Assembly: GCA_910583945.1 (NCBI GenBank)
Contig: CAJTYF010000022.1
Span: 1-25,567 of the forward strand
Origin: an uncultured Bacilli bacterium
Lineage (GTDB): Bacteria > Bacillota_I > Bacilli_A > RF39 > UBA660
DNA: 25,567 bases
Direction: 5' to 3'
Shown here piece after piece: positions 16,504 to 24,197 of this stretch. A program made the translations under genes and the position numbers. Below the pieces are notes generated by a model that ran no database searches, was not told where the DNA came from, and worked only from the letters and a program-made list of their open reading frames with translations. Within the stretch, counting starts at the first letter, position 1, and the number at the start of each line of letters is the position of its first letter.

Positions 16504-17928
16504 CTATACATCTTGTAATGTATCATCATTAGACTCAATACAATCACCTGGGTATTCTCCATTACCACAAGTAAGAGCTGATAAATTTTCTCCTTCATAA
16601 TGACTGACTCGTATATAATGATTTAAATTGTCTGAAAAGTTTATATGTAAAACGCCATTATAAGCATATTTTGTATCAAAAGGAAGGTTATTATTATTTT
16701 TATCTTGATAGTCAAAAAGAACAGTAGGTATTTCTATAGTTTGAGTCTTAACTTGATCTCTAATAATAGTTTCATTTCCCACTCGATCTATCACTTTTAA
16801 TTCATAAAAATAATCCTGATTACTTTTTAAATCTGTTAAAAGATACGCACCATCTTGAATTTCAACTGTCTTATCTAAATTTTCTTCACTTTCCCCATAT
16901 TTAAATTCCATAGTTTGAATTCCAGATTGATAATCACTTGCACTAACAATTAAATTGACTTGTCTCGTACTTATTTCTTTTTCAATCTCTACTATTGGCT
17001 TTGTTTGATCAATTTTTACTAAATTTATGATTTGTTCTTCACTGCATTTATTTCCAACACAAGTTTTATATCTTATTCTAGGATCAGTTCGATTTTCCTT
17101 TGAACGAATAATAAATTCTTTATCAATTTTGTACCATTGATTCGGAATTATTTCATCTTTATAATCGAAACATTCTTCAAAAAAATCATTTTCCTCTACA
17201 CACAGTTTTATATTTCCTTTAATTTCTACTTCTTCACTAGGATTAAAATAACAACCATTTTGCTCACTACAATTTATCATAACGCTACTTAAAAAAGCAT
17301 AATGATTGGTTAAATCAAGATTTTCTATTGATTCTCCCTGAGCATTTCTATGAGTAATACTAATTTCTGGTAACACAACCAATATTTTGGTTTCTTCTCC
17401 ACTAACAACTATTTTACTTAAGAATTCTTTATTCATGCTACCATTATCACTATTTTCATCTATCCAAAGTCTTAATTGGTATTCTTTTTCTTCTTCACTA
17501 TCTAAATAACCTTTTAATAATACTCTAGCTTCTTTACCTTCTTTTAACAGAGGTGTCGTTTCCGCGTAATTAGATAAAAGATTCATGTTATCACTGATAG
17601 AAACAGCAATATATTTGCTATCCATTCTATTTTCTACTCCTAGACTTTCAAGATTTATACTATAATCTACGCCACTTTTACAAGTATTTTTAATTGTAAA
17701 GGTATAAGGCGTCAAATTCATGCCCTCTTCATTAGTTATAGAATGTGCATCTTGTAAACGAATGCCTTCACTTTCATTAATTAATTCAAGTTTTAAACAT
17801 TCTGTTCCTAAAACATTTATATTTCCTTGTGTTGAATTGAAACTCCAATATGCATAACTTAAACCAATGACTCCACCTATTATTAATGCAATGGTTAACC
17901 CTAATATCACTTTACTTTTTTTATTCAT
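16504..17928 (-). CDS. 5' fragment of the LamG surface protein: SipW-type signal peptide and Ig-like segments
   Basis: 474 codons from the ATG at 17928. A GTG two codons earlier is also possible; the AGAAG site favours the ATG. Residues 1-28 are a signal peptide whose end, GVIGLSYAYWS, has the same A-Y-aromatic junction as the TasA-like protein at 2837-3469, so the SipW-type peptidase at 106-906 may recognise it. The following domain has a TasA-like/camelysin-like start (INVLGTECLKLELINESEG). Then come Ig/FN3-like repeats, e.g. DKTVEIQDGAYLLTDLKSNQ followed by DYFYELKVIDRVGNET. Several Cys are spaced as likely disulfide pairs (ENDFFEECFDYKDE, TCVGNKCSEE, TCGNGEYPGDC). It stops at TAG 16506-16504, and the frame continues beyond. 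If only this piece is made, it would be a secreted protein lacking the LamG and lectin-like parts. Confidence 0.78.
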   Translation of the reverse strand: MNKKSKVILGLTIALIIGGVIGLSYAYWSFNSTQGNINVLGTECLKLELINESEGIRLQDAHSITNEEGMNLTPYTFTIKNTCKSGVDYSINLESLGVENRMDSKYIAVSISDNMNLLSNYAETTPLLKEGKEARVLLKGYLDSEEEKEYQLRLWIDENSDNGSMNKEFLSKIVVSGEETKILVVLPEISITHRNAQGESIENLDLTNHYAFLSSVMINCSEQNGCYFNPSEEVEIKGNIKLCVEENDFFEECFDYKDEIIPNQWYKIDKEFIIRSKENRTDPRIRYKTCVGNKCSEEQIINLVKIDQTKPIVEIEKEISTRQVNLIVSASDYQSGIQTMEFKYGESEENLDKTVEIQDGAYLLTDLKSNQDYFYELKVIDRVGNETIIRDQVKTQTIEIPTVLFDYQDKNNNNLPFDTKYAYNGVLHINFSDNLNHYIRVSHYEGENLSALTCGNGEYPGDCIESNDDTLQDV

Positions 17929-17987
17929 AAACACTTCTTCTAAAAACTATAAATAACTTACTCTGTATATACCCGATTATAAGTTTT

Positions 17988-18016
17988 ATTATATCAATGT
18001 GAAGCTTCGTTTTCAA
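17988..18016 (-). promoter_or_regulatory. Promoter of the LamG surface-protein gene
   Basis: Minus strand: -35 TTGAAA, 17-nt spacer, perfect -10 TATAAT. The leader to the ATG is about 50 bases. Repeats at 18022-18057 lie just upstream of the -35. Confidence 0.7.
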
Positions 18017-18021
18017 TACAA

Positions 18022-18057
18022 AATAGTACTGAAATACTATTGCTTGAAATACTATTG
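18022..18057. repeat. Direct and inverted repeats upstream of the LamG gene promoter
   Basis: TGAAATACTATTG occurs at 18030-18042 and again at 18045-18057 (15-bp period). AATAGTA at 18022-18028 is the inverted partner of TACTATT at 18035-18041 and 18050-18056. Position, five bases upstream of the -35, suits an operator or activator site; no regulator is identified. Confidence 0.4.
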
Positions 18058-18171
18058 TTCTATTCTTTTTATCTTTTTTACTATAACAAACAAGATTTAA
18101 AAAAAAGTCGAAAAAAGGAGAAAAGTTAAAAAAATTCCAGAATCTAAACAAATATTTTTAGAGTAAAAACT

Positions 18172-18194
18172 AAAAAAACGCAAATATGCGTTTT
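18172..18194 (-). terminator. Terminator of typA
   Basis: Stem AAAACGCA / TGCGTTTT, four-base loop, seven-T tail on the minus strand, abutting the stop codon at 18195-18197. Confidence 0.85.
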
Positions 18195-19997
18195 CTAATT
18201 TTTCTTTGTACGATAGCGATCTTTAGGATCCAATTCAGATTTACGAAGACGAATATCATCAGGAGTAACCTCAACGTATTCATCATTTTCTATAAATTCT
18301 AAAGCTTCTTCTAAAGTGAATTTTTTAGGTGTTGTTAAATTAATCGCTTCATCGGCTCCACTACTTCTTGTATTGGTTAAATTTTTATTTTTACAAGGGT
18401 TAACGTCTAAATCATTATCACGATTATGGATACCTACAATCATTCCCACATATACATCGGTAGCGGGTTCAATAATTAATGTACCTCGATCTTGTAAATT
18501 CCATAAAGAATACCCTAAAGCTTTACCATTCTCCATAGAGACCAAAACACCATTTTTACGTCTGGTAATTTCACCAACATAAGGTTTATAATCTTCAAAA
18601 CTACGAACCATGATTCCTTCACCACGAGTATTTGTAATAAAAGAACTACGATAGCCAATTAAACCTCTCGTTGGGGCTGAAAACTCTAAATGAGCTTGAT
18701 TGTTTTCACTAGAAACCACTAACAATTGACCTTTTCTTTCTTGTAAATCACTAATAACCGTTCCTGAATACTCTTCGGGACAATTAATGATCACTTTCTC
18801 AAAAGGTTCAAATTTCTTACCCTCTCGTTCTTCCATTAAAACCTCAGGTTTAGAAACTGAAAGTTCATACCCTTCTCTACGCATGTTTTCTAAAAGAATC
18901 GACAAGTGAAGTTCTCCACGTCCACTCACTTTAAAACCATCCGCATTCGTAAGTTCCTCTACAACTAGTCCTACATTCGTTTGTAACTCACGTTCTAATC
19001 GTTCCTTAATATGTCTGGTCGTTAAAAACTTTCCACTCTTACCCACAAAAGGAGAATTATTAACCAAGAAATTCATCGAAAGCGTTGGTTTTTCAATTTC
19101 AATTGGAGGCAACGGTTCAACATGATCTTTATCACAAATTGTATCTCCTATAGAAATATCACTGCAACCAGCAATAGTCACAATATCTCCATAATACGCC
19201 ACATCTTTTTCAATCTTTTTCAAACCTTCATTAACAAAAAGCTTTGTCACTTTAAAATTTTCTAAGCTTCCATCATTTTTAGACAAACGAACCATTTGAC
19301 CATTTTTAATACAACCCTTGTTAACACGTCCAATACCTAAACGACCAATATACTCATCATAACCTAAATTACTTACTTGCAATTGTAAAGGGTCACTTTC
19401 ATTTCCCTTAAAAGGCTCGACAACTTCTAAAATGGTATCCAACAAAGGGGCAATACTATTTGATTCTTCTTCCAAACTTTTTTTAGCAATGCCATCCCTT
19501 GCTATACCATAAATAATTGGAAAATCAAGTTGTTCATCACTTGCATTTAACTCCATAAAAAGATTAAACGTCATATCAACCACTTCTAAAGGTCGAGCAT
19601 CCTTTTTATCAATTTTATTAATAAATAAAATTGGTCTTAAATTTTGCTCTAAAGCCTTTTTTAAAACAAACCTCGTCTGTGGCATCGGACCTTCCGCTGA
19701 ATCAACTAAAAGTACTACAGTATCCACCGTTTTAATAACACGCTCTACTTCACTTGAAAAATCCGCGTGTCCAGGTGTATCCACAATATTAATTTTTACA
19801 TCTTTGTAACGAATCGCACAATTCTTAGAATAAATAGTAATTCCTCTTTCTCTTTCAATCGCATTGCTATCCATCACACAAGTCGCTACTTCCTCATGAC
19901 TATCAAAAACACCATTTTGATTTAATAGAGCATCAACTAAAGTACTCTTTCCCGCATCAACGTGAGCAACAACCGCTATATTAATTATTTTATCCAT
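18195..19997 (-). CDS. typA: Translational GTPase TypA/BipA
   Basis: 600 aa, close to the usual 605-615. A ribosome-associated GTPase that aids 50S assembly and growth under stress. G domain: G1 AHVDAGKST at residues 11-19, switch region ERERGITIYSKNC, G3 DTPGHADF at 73-80, G4 NKIDKKDA at 127-134. Then come the EF-Tu-like beta barrel, the EF-G-like domains III and V (SGRGELHLSILLENMRREGYELSVSKPEV; RGLIGYRSSFITNTRGEG) and the TypA-specific C-terminal domain (NKNLTNTRSSGADEAINLTTP). The G1 box has Ala where many TypA proteins have His (AHVDHGKT); AHVDAGKS-type variants exist in Gram-positive relatives. The ATG has GAGG about eight bases upstream. Its -35 lies inside the 3' end of the AbiEi-type gene. 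Very secure. Confidence 0.96.
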   Translation of the reverse strand: MDKIINIAVVAHVDAGKSTLVDALLNQNGVFDSHEEVATCVMDSNAIERERGITIYSKNCAIRYKDVKINIVDTPGHADFSSEVERVIKTVDTVVLLVDSAEGPMPQTRFVLKKALEQNLRPILFINKIDKKDARPLEVVDMTFNLFMELNASDEQLDFPIIYGIARDGIAKKSLEEESNSIAPLLDTILEVVEPFKGNESDPLQLQVSNLGYDEYIGRLGIGRVNKGCIKNGQMVRLSKNDGSLENFKVTKLFVNEGLKKIEKDVAYYGDIVTIAGCSDISIGDTICDKDHVEPLPPIEIEKPTLSMNFLVNNSPFVGKSGKFLTTRHIKERLERELQTNVGLVVEELTNADGFKVSGRGELHLSILLENMRREGYELSVSKPEVLMEEREGKKFEPFEKVIINCPEEYSGTVISDLQERKGQLLVVSSENNQAHLEFSAPTRGLIGYRSSFITNTRGEGIMVRSFEDYKPYVGEITRRKNGVLVSMENGKALGYSLWNLQDRGTLIIEPATDVYVGMIVGIHNRDNDLDVNPCKNKNLTNTRSSGADEAINLTTPKKFTLEEALEFIENDEYVEVTPDDIRLRKSELDPKDRYRTKKN

Positions 19998-20031
19998 ATA
20001 AAAAACCTCAACTTTTTCAAAAACGTATAAA

Positions 20032-20060
20032 ATTATACCTCAAAATCATTTACTTTTCAA
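20032..20060 (-). promoter_or_regulatory. Promoter of typA
   Basis: Minus strand: -35 TTGAAA (inside the last codons of the upstream gene), 17-nt spacer, perfect -10 TATAAT, about 35 bases before the ATG. Confidence 0.7.
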
Positions 20061-20628
20061 TAACTTTACTCATTATTTTGTCAAGATGAAACACTTTACT
20101 ATATTCGATTAATCGTTCAAGATCTTTATCTTTACGATTTAAATAATGTTTAACAATTTTATCTCTTTTTTCAGAATCCATTTTCATTCGAAACAAATCA
20201 CAAAGACACCTTTCCATATTATAAAGACGTATTTCGTTATTAAAAGGACTCCTAAAAGAAACAATTCCCAACTCATAATATTTAGAATCCACATGATGCA
20301 CTTTATAATCCCCTCGTACTTTTTTATCCTTAACCACCGTTATATCAATATCAACAGGAAAATCGGTAGTGAGCTTCCATAAATAAAGCGCCGTCATATG
20401 TGAAAACACTACACTGGGATACATCTTTTGAAGAATAAAATAATCGTCTTCTAAAAGCGTATTATCAATATATAAACCATGATGAACTTTTCTAACCAAA
20501 CCCATTTCAATGTATTTCTTAATCATCGGCTTACAAATCTTTAATTTTAAAAAATCATCAGTGGTTATATAACCTTGCTTTCTTTCTAAAACAGCTTTAA
20601 TCTTCTCTATTTTATTCATAAAAATCAT
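20050..20628 (-). CDS. AbiEi-type antitoxin/transcriptional regulator without its toxin
   Basis: 192 aa (or 189 from the second Met, MNKIEKIKAVLERKQGYIT; no strong ribosome binding site separates the two). Residues 1-60 form the N-terminal winged helix of AbiEi antitoxins (GYITTDDFLKLKICKPMIKKYIEMGLV, then KVHHGLYID). Then VVFSHMTALYLWKLTTDFP and VDIDITVVKDKK match the AbiEi_4-type core, with CLCDLFRMK late in the protein. Known members repress their own operon and counter AbiEii, a nucleotidyltransferase that blocks tRNA. No AbiEii gene is present: downstream is typA, upstream a DUF1700 gene. It may be an orphan kept as a regulator or a remnant. A perfect palindrome at 20683-20697 lies upstream of its promoter. 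Family call fairly sure, function open. Confidence 0.8.
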   Translation of the reverse strand: MIFMNKIEKIKAVLERKQGYITTDDFLKLKICKPMIKKYIEMGLVRKVHHGLYIDNTLLEDDYFILQKMYPSVVFSHMTALYLWKLTTDFPVDIDITVVKDKKVRGDYKVHHVDSKYYELGIVSFRSPFNNEIRLYNMERCLCDLFRMKMDSEKRDKIVKHYLNRKDKDLERLIEYSKVFHLDKIMSKVIEK

Positions 20629-20644
20629 TTACTTTCGTACCTAC

Positions 20645-20672
20645 ATAATAGCATAACTTTATTCCGTTGTAA
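20645..20672 (-). promoter_or_regulatory. Promoter of the AbiEi-type gene
   Basis: Minus strand: -35 TTACAA, 16-nt spacer, extended -10 TGCTATTAT. The start point would be about 10-20 bases before the ATG, favouring the later Met. Confidence 0.5.
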
Positions 20673-20682
20673 ATAAAAATAA

Positions 20683-20697
20683 TTGTCAACTTGACAA
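20683..20697. promoter_or_regulatory. Perfect palindrome, candidate AbiEi operator
   Basis: TTGTCAA-C-TTGACAA, 7-bp arms with one central base, ten bases upstream of the -35 of the AbiEi-type gene. AbiEi antitoxins are known to bind inverted repeats at their own promoters; that this is such a site is inference. Confidence 0.5.
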
Positions 20698-20721
20698 AAG
20701 AAAAAACGAATTAATTCGTTT
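20696..20721 (-). terminator. Terminator after the DUF1700 gene
   Basis: Stem AAACGAA / TTCGTTT with TTAA loop, then TTTTTTCTTTT on the minus strand. The stop codon TAA of the gene forms part of the loop. Confidence 0.72.
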
Positions 20722-21238
20722 CTAAATTTCCAAACCATTTTCTAAACGTGCGAACAAAAAATCCTAAAGCCAAGAAAACGTAAACCACTTCAATAATAAG
20801 TCCCCATAAAGCAAAGAAAGTAAGGTTGCTATTAAAGAAACTATCAATCACTTGATCTCCTAAATCTCTAATAAAAATTAAAGGAATTTTTAAAAAACAA
20901 GTCAAAACAACTAAGAGTAATAAATCAAGTAAAATCTTTCCTCGCTTTTTTCCATCACAATTTTTAAGTAAAGTTCCTAAGTCCACCAAATCGTTATAAA
21001 ATTGAACAATAAAAAATTCTTTTTTAGAAAGAGATGGAGAGTCTATTTTTCGTCTTTTACAAACATCCTTTACAATCTCTTCCATCGACCCAAAACTTTT
21101 TATGACTTCTTCATCCGCTTTTTTAGACTTATCAATTTTATTAATGTAATAAAGAACTTCTTCTTCTAAAGCCTTTTTATCTAAAAAACTTAAATGTTTT
21201 CTTAAACTCTTAATAAACGTTTTTCGTTTCATTCCCAT
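20711..21238 (-). CDS. DUF1700/HAAS-type membrane protein
   Basis: 175 aa starting at the ATG at 21238, whose A is the last base of the upstream gene's stop (TGATG), with GGGAGAG just before; translation is coupled. Residues 1-85 match the HAAS domain of DUF1700 proteins: KRKTFIKSLRKHLSFLDKKA, EEEVLYYINKIDKSKKADE, then VIKSFGSMEEIVKDV. Two or three TM helices follow (about 100-122 and 138-165). HAAS proteins usually sit next to a PadR-type repressor; none is present here. Instead the partner is the 588-aa unknown, with which it must share an mRNA. Function of the family is poorly known; a membrane-linked regulatory role is inferred. Confidence 0.75.
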   Translation of the reverse strand: MGMKRKTFIKSLRKHLSFLDKKALEEEVLYYINKIDKSKKADEEVIKSFGSMEEIVKDVCKRRKIDSPSLSKKEFFIVQFYNDLVDLGTLLKNCDGKKRGKILLDLLLLVVLTCFLKIPLIFIRDLGDQVIDSFFNSNLTFFALWGLIIEVVYVFLALGFFVRTFRKWFGNLETN

Positions 21239-23004
21239 CACTCTCCCTGTTTTTTATATATCCTATTTTCAATATAATTGCAACGACTTTTTTCTTTCAT
21301 CTGAAGAACAATAGCATAATCTTTATTATGTTCTAGCTTTTCTTTTTCATATTTCACCACAACTAACTTATCTGGTTTTCTTTGAACCTCTATTTTATCT
21401 TTTAATAAGAAAATCGTATCACTTTCTCTTTCAAGTAATTCTGTATTATCTAAAATATCAATCTTAGAAACAATCTCTACTGGAGAATAATAAAAAGGCG
21501 TTTCCGGATGAACAATTCCTATATAAGACGTTTTGTGACTAGAATAAAATACATTCTTTAAATAAAGAGGAATGACTTCTTTATCAATATTTGTAAAATA
21601 GGCAAAAAAAGACTTATCAATTTTAAATTCAATTTTCTTTAAAACACGTGCAACATCTACTAAAGAAAGCATAAAGGTTTCAAAAGAATTCATTTTTAAA
21701 ATACTAAAATATTTAACACGAAGCTTAGCATTCGTATAATAATCTAATGTTTGATAAGCGGTATTAAATAATTCAATTTTTTGATTAATAATGATTTTAC
21801 TAATGGTTTCATTGATATTAATTTCATTTAAAGCACCTAAACTCATTAACACATGTAAGCATTCTCTTAAAATAGCACAAGAAGCAACAAAGCAAGCACT
21901 TTTTTCAGTGTCACTTAATTTTTCGTAAGATTTTTTAACCGTTGCAATAAGTCGTTTTTTATCAATCTCTTCTACCGTTCCTTCCAGATGAATAGCTGGT
22001 GGAAGAGAAATAGAACTTTCTAAAAAAGAAACCAAATAATCCCCTAAAAATTCCTCCGAAACTTCTTTCTTTGTTTCATATTTTTTCTGAACTTTTTTCT
22101 TTTCATCCTCTATAAAAAGTTCAACAGGTATCATCTTTTTACATTCGCTGGTATCATCGATTAGATCTAACTCTTCTAAAGCATTTTTCTTTCCTTTAAA
22201 TAATTTTTTTCTCACTTTAAGTTGTTGATTCAAAATTTCAATTTTCTTACTCATATCTTGAATCTCATAAGGATAACGGTTTAATAAATAAACATTCTGA
22301 AAATGCGCTTCAGAAAAATCAAGTTCTTTAATACAATGAGCTAAAGTATTAATAAAGTCTCTAATTTCATCAAAACTAGAAAGAGTTTTAAATTCTTCTT
22401 CTAAACGTTTAACCACTTCTTCACTATCATCAAGTGTATCAATTAAAACCTCTGATTCAAAATTTTCTTCTACCTTATCCTTTTGATATTCTTTTAACTT
22501 TTGATAAAAAGTATTAGTAAGCATTCTTAAATTTTCAGAATACTCTGTCACTTTACTAAACGTCTCATTTTGTTCTTTGTACTTTTCTTTTAAAAGAGAT
22601 AAAAGAATGGTTACGGTCCTTGAAAGTTGTTTTCTTATCAATTCTTCTTTAGGATCCACATAAGTTTCTAAAAACTCTGAAAAAGTTTTCATTTCTTCAA
22701 CCGTTAAAACACAATTTTTATATTTATAAATAATGTGTGGATGAACGATTTCATAATCATCAAATTCAACCGTTATGGGATACTGATCCTTATGATTTAT
22801 AAACCACCAATATTTAAAAATAGCCTCTTCAACACTCGCTTCGTCTTCAAAATAACTCACACGTTCTAAATGTCCATATTGCTTATTTGGCCATACAAAA
22901 TAAACACCCAACTGCCCTTCATTTTGATAAAGATAGGGTGCTCGATTGAGAGAATAAAAACCATATTTTTTCAAAACTTTTAAAATATCTTCTTTCTTTA
23001 GCAT
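21238..23004 (-). CDS. Large cytoplasmic protein of unknown function, coupled to the DUF1700 gene
   Basis: 588 aa. ATG at 23004 with GGGG nine bases upstream; a TGTTATAAT-type extended -10 lies at 23034-23039. No signal peptide and no TM helix. Residues 1-110 form an alpha/beta start rich in Tyr/Trp (GVYFVWPNKQYGHLERVSYF, EEAIFKYWWFINHKD). Residues 115-320 are Glu/Lys-rich helices, probably coiled coil. Residues 320-480 are helical (SCAILRECLHVLMSLGALNE). The end, 490-588, has short beta strands (IGIVHPETPFYYSPVEIVSK; SDTIFLLKDKIEVQRKPDKL). No catalytic motif is recognised and I cannot name a family. The stop overlaps the DUF1700 start by one base, so the two are made together and may work together at the membrane. 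Possibly a scaffold or regulator; this is a guess. Confidence 0.68.
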   Translation of the reverse strand: MLKKEDILKVLKKYGFYSLNRAPYLYQNEGQLGVYFVWPNKQYGHLERVSYFEDEASVEEAIFKYWWFINHKDQYPITVEFDDYEIVHPHIIYKYKNCVLTVEEMKTFSEFLETYVDPKEELIRKQLSRTVTILLSLLKEKYKEQNETFSKVTEYSENLRMLTNTFYQKLKEYQKDKVEENFESEVLIDTLDDSEEVVKRLEEEFKTLSSFDEIRDFINTLAHCIKELDFSEAHFQNVYLLNRYPYEIQDMSKKIEILNQQLKVRKKLFKGKKNALEELDLIDDTSECKKMIPVELFIEDEKKKVQKKYETKKEVSEEFLGDYLVSFLESSISLPPAIHLEGTVEEIDKKRLIATVKKSYEKLSDTEKSACFVASCAILRECLHVLMSLGALNEININETISKIIINQKIELFNTAYQTLDYYTNAKLRVKYFSILKMNSFETFMLSLVDVARVLKKIEFKIDKSFFAYFTNIDKEVIPLYLKNVFYSSHKTSYIGIVHPETPFYYSPVEIVSKIDILDNTELLERESDTIFLLKDKIEVQRKPDKLVVVKYEKEKLEHNKDYAIVLQMKEKSRCNYIENRIYKKQGE

Positions 23005-23033
23005 ATTCTTTATCCCCTTTTATACTTATTCCA

Positions 23034-23042
23034 ATTATAACA
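23034..23042 (-). promoter_or_regulatory. Extended -10 promoter of the 588-aa gene
   Basis: Minus strand TGTTATAAT, about 29 bases before the ATG at 23004; no clear -35. Confidence 0.4.
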
Positions 23043-23088
23043 TAACAAATGATAATTTTCGAGTTTTTTCTTCTTATTCCTAAACAAA

Positions 23089-24096
23089 TTAATTCTTTCC
23101 TTCATACAAAACAACGTCTTCCTCAATTTGAAGAACTTCTTGATTCGATAGAACTAATTTTAAAGTTCCACTTTCAAGCTGATAATGAACCATTTTAGTC
23201 CTCTTATAAGGTGCAATATTTTCGTTCGAAGAAACATAAACGTCATCCATTTCATCCACTAAAATAAAATCGCTTTGAATTTTTTCATTATACGGAAAGA
23301 GAAAAATCTTTTTGTAAACGAAAAGCTCATTATTTATATTATGTAATTTTTCTTTACCTGTAATACTTAAACTTTTATCAGAATAGATCCAAAATCCTTC
23401 ACTATCCATCAGTCCTATTTCATCAATATGACCATCAAATTTTTTATTTAAATGCTGGTTTTCTAAATCAACAACTAAAAACTCTTTTTTATCAGAATAA
23501 ACGACCGAGTTACCTTCACCACAAGTTGAATGTAAATAGCCCTCTTTAAACTTACTAATTCCGATTATTTTTTCTTCATGATTTAATTGAATCAAAGATA
23601 AATCAATTGAAGCTTGCTCCATTATTTTTTTAAATCCTATTGTTTCGTCCCCAATCACAATACCCATTGCCTCTAAAAAGTCTTGCATATTAAAAGCGTA
23701 CAAATCACCCTTTTCAGTTAACAACAAGTAGATCATATAGGCATTTCCACAATCATTAAAGGTATTATAAATCGTCACATATTTTTCAGAAGAGGAAATA
23801 GGAACCTCTTGACGTTCATGAGCTAAATACAACTGGCCATTTTTTATTTTAAAAAAAACCTCTTCACTACAAGTCGTATCATCCGTATAATTTAAGCAAT
23901 AAATGCTCATATTTAACTGATTTTCTTCTAAATTTTTCAAATTTACATCCTCTTCAACTTGAGAAACAAAAGGGGGATTAATCGAAGAGCTCTCCTCTTT
24001 TTGTAAATAAGAGTTTTGATACCTCCACATAAAATAATAACATCCTCCTATTACTCCTAAAAAAAGAGCAATAAATAGCAAACGACTTTTTTTCAT
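23089..24096 (-). CDS. Membrane-anchored protein of unknown function, beta-rich ectodomain
   Basis: 335 aa. A short basic start (MKKSR) and a hydrophobic segment about residues 5-24 (LLFIALFLGVIGGCYYFMW) act as a signal anchor. The IGGC within it is a weak lipobox, but the aromatic residues right after the Cys make a lipoprotein less likely. Residues 50-335 are made of short strands (LNMSIYCLNYTDDTTCSEEV; GYLHSTCGEGNSVVYSDKKE; GFWIYSDKSLSITGKEKL), as in a propeller-like fold, with Cys that could pair. The ribosome binding site AGGAG is 11 bases before the ATG. It is divergent from the DUF308-like gene across about 100 bp. It resembles the 367-aa protein at 7949-9052 in layout. Family not recognised. 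Confidence 0.65.
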   Translation of the reverse strand: MKKSRLLFIALFLGVIGGCYYFMWRYQNSYLQKEESSSINPPFVSQVEEDVNLKNLEENQLNMSIYCLNYTDDTTCSEEVFFKIKNGQLYLAHERQEVPISSSEKYVTIYNTFNDCGNAYMIYLLLTEKGDLYAFNMQDFLEAMGIVIGDETIGFKKIMEQASIDLSLIQLNHEEKIIGISKFKEGYLHSTCGEGNSVVYSDKKEFLVVDLENQHLNKKFDGHIDEIGLMDSEGFWIYSDKSLSITGKEKLHNINNELFVYKKIFLFPYNEKIQSDFILVDEMDDVYVSSNENIAPYKRTKMVHYQLESGTLKLVLSNQEVLQIEEDVVLYEGKN

Positions 24097-24147
24097 ACTT
24101 GATTTTTCTCCTATAGTATTATTTTACCACATCTATCTAAAAATAAC

Positions 24148-24176
24148 TTGCTAAATAAATCAATTGTTAGTATGAT
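24148..24176 (+). promoter_or_regulatory. Promoter of the DUF308-like gene
   Basis: -35 TTGCTA, 17-nt spacer, -10 TATGAT, about 20 bases before the ATG at 24198. Confidence 0.6.
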
Positions 24177-24197
24177 TGAACTAGAAGAAGGTGATTT

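Larger units (their letters stand above)
13074..17928 (-). pseudogene. Broken gene for a giant SipW-type secreted, LamG-containing surface protein
   Basis: Three open pieces (16504-17928, 15346-16482, 13074-15368) join into one protein of about 1,600 residues. Two lesions separate them. The first is an in-frame TAG at 16506-16504, after which the same frame continues YKVNENKVIDFNKD up to the next piece. The second is a one-base gain (or two-base loss) near the A5 run at 15390-15394 (T5 on the coding strand). Removing one T gives RRHFGNWQGSGMGLFITSE, which aligns without gaps to the equivalent part of the second LamG domain. Architecture: SipW-type signal peptide, Ig/FN3-like segments with paired Cys, LamG domain 1 (across the frameshift), a linker, LamG domain 2, and a C-terminal lectin/FGE-like module. 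Typical of a large adhesin. A promoter lies at 17988-18016. With only two lesions in about 4.9 kb, decay is recent, or one lesion is a sequencing or phase-variation event. Confidence 0.8.

Noticed and set aside
16504..16506. Programmed readthrough or pyrrolysine at the in-frame TAG
   Set aside because: No supporting structure or Pyl machinery is visible, and the gene has a second lesion, so simple mutation is the better explanation. Read data would be needed to go further.
17921..18151. Minus-strand open frame of 76 codons (Phe-rich)
   Set aside because: It overlaps the promoter and leader of the LamG gene, has biased low-complexity composition and no convincing ribosome binding site.
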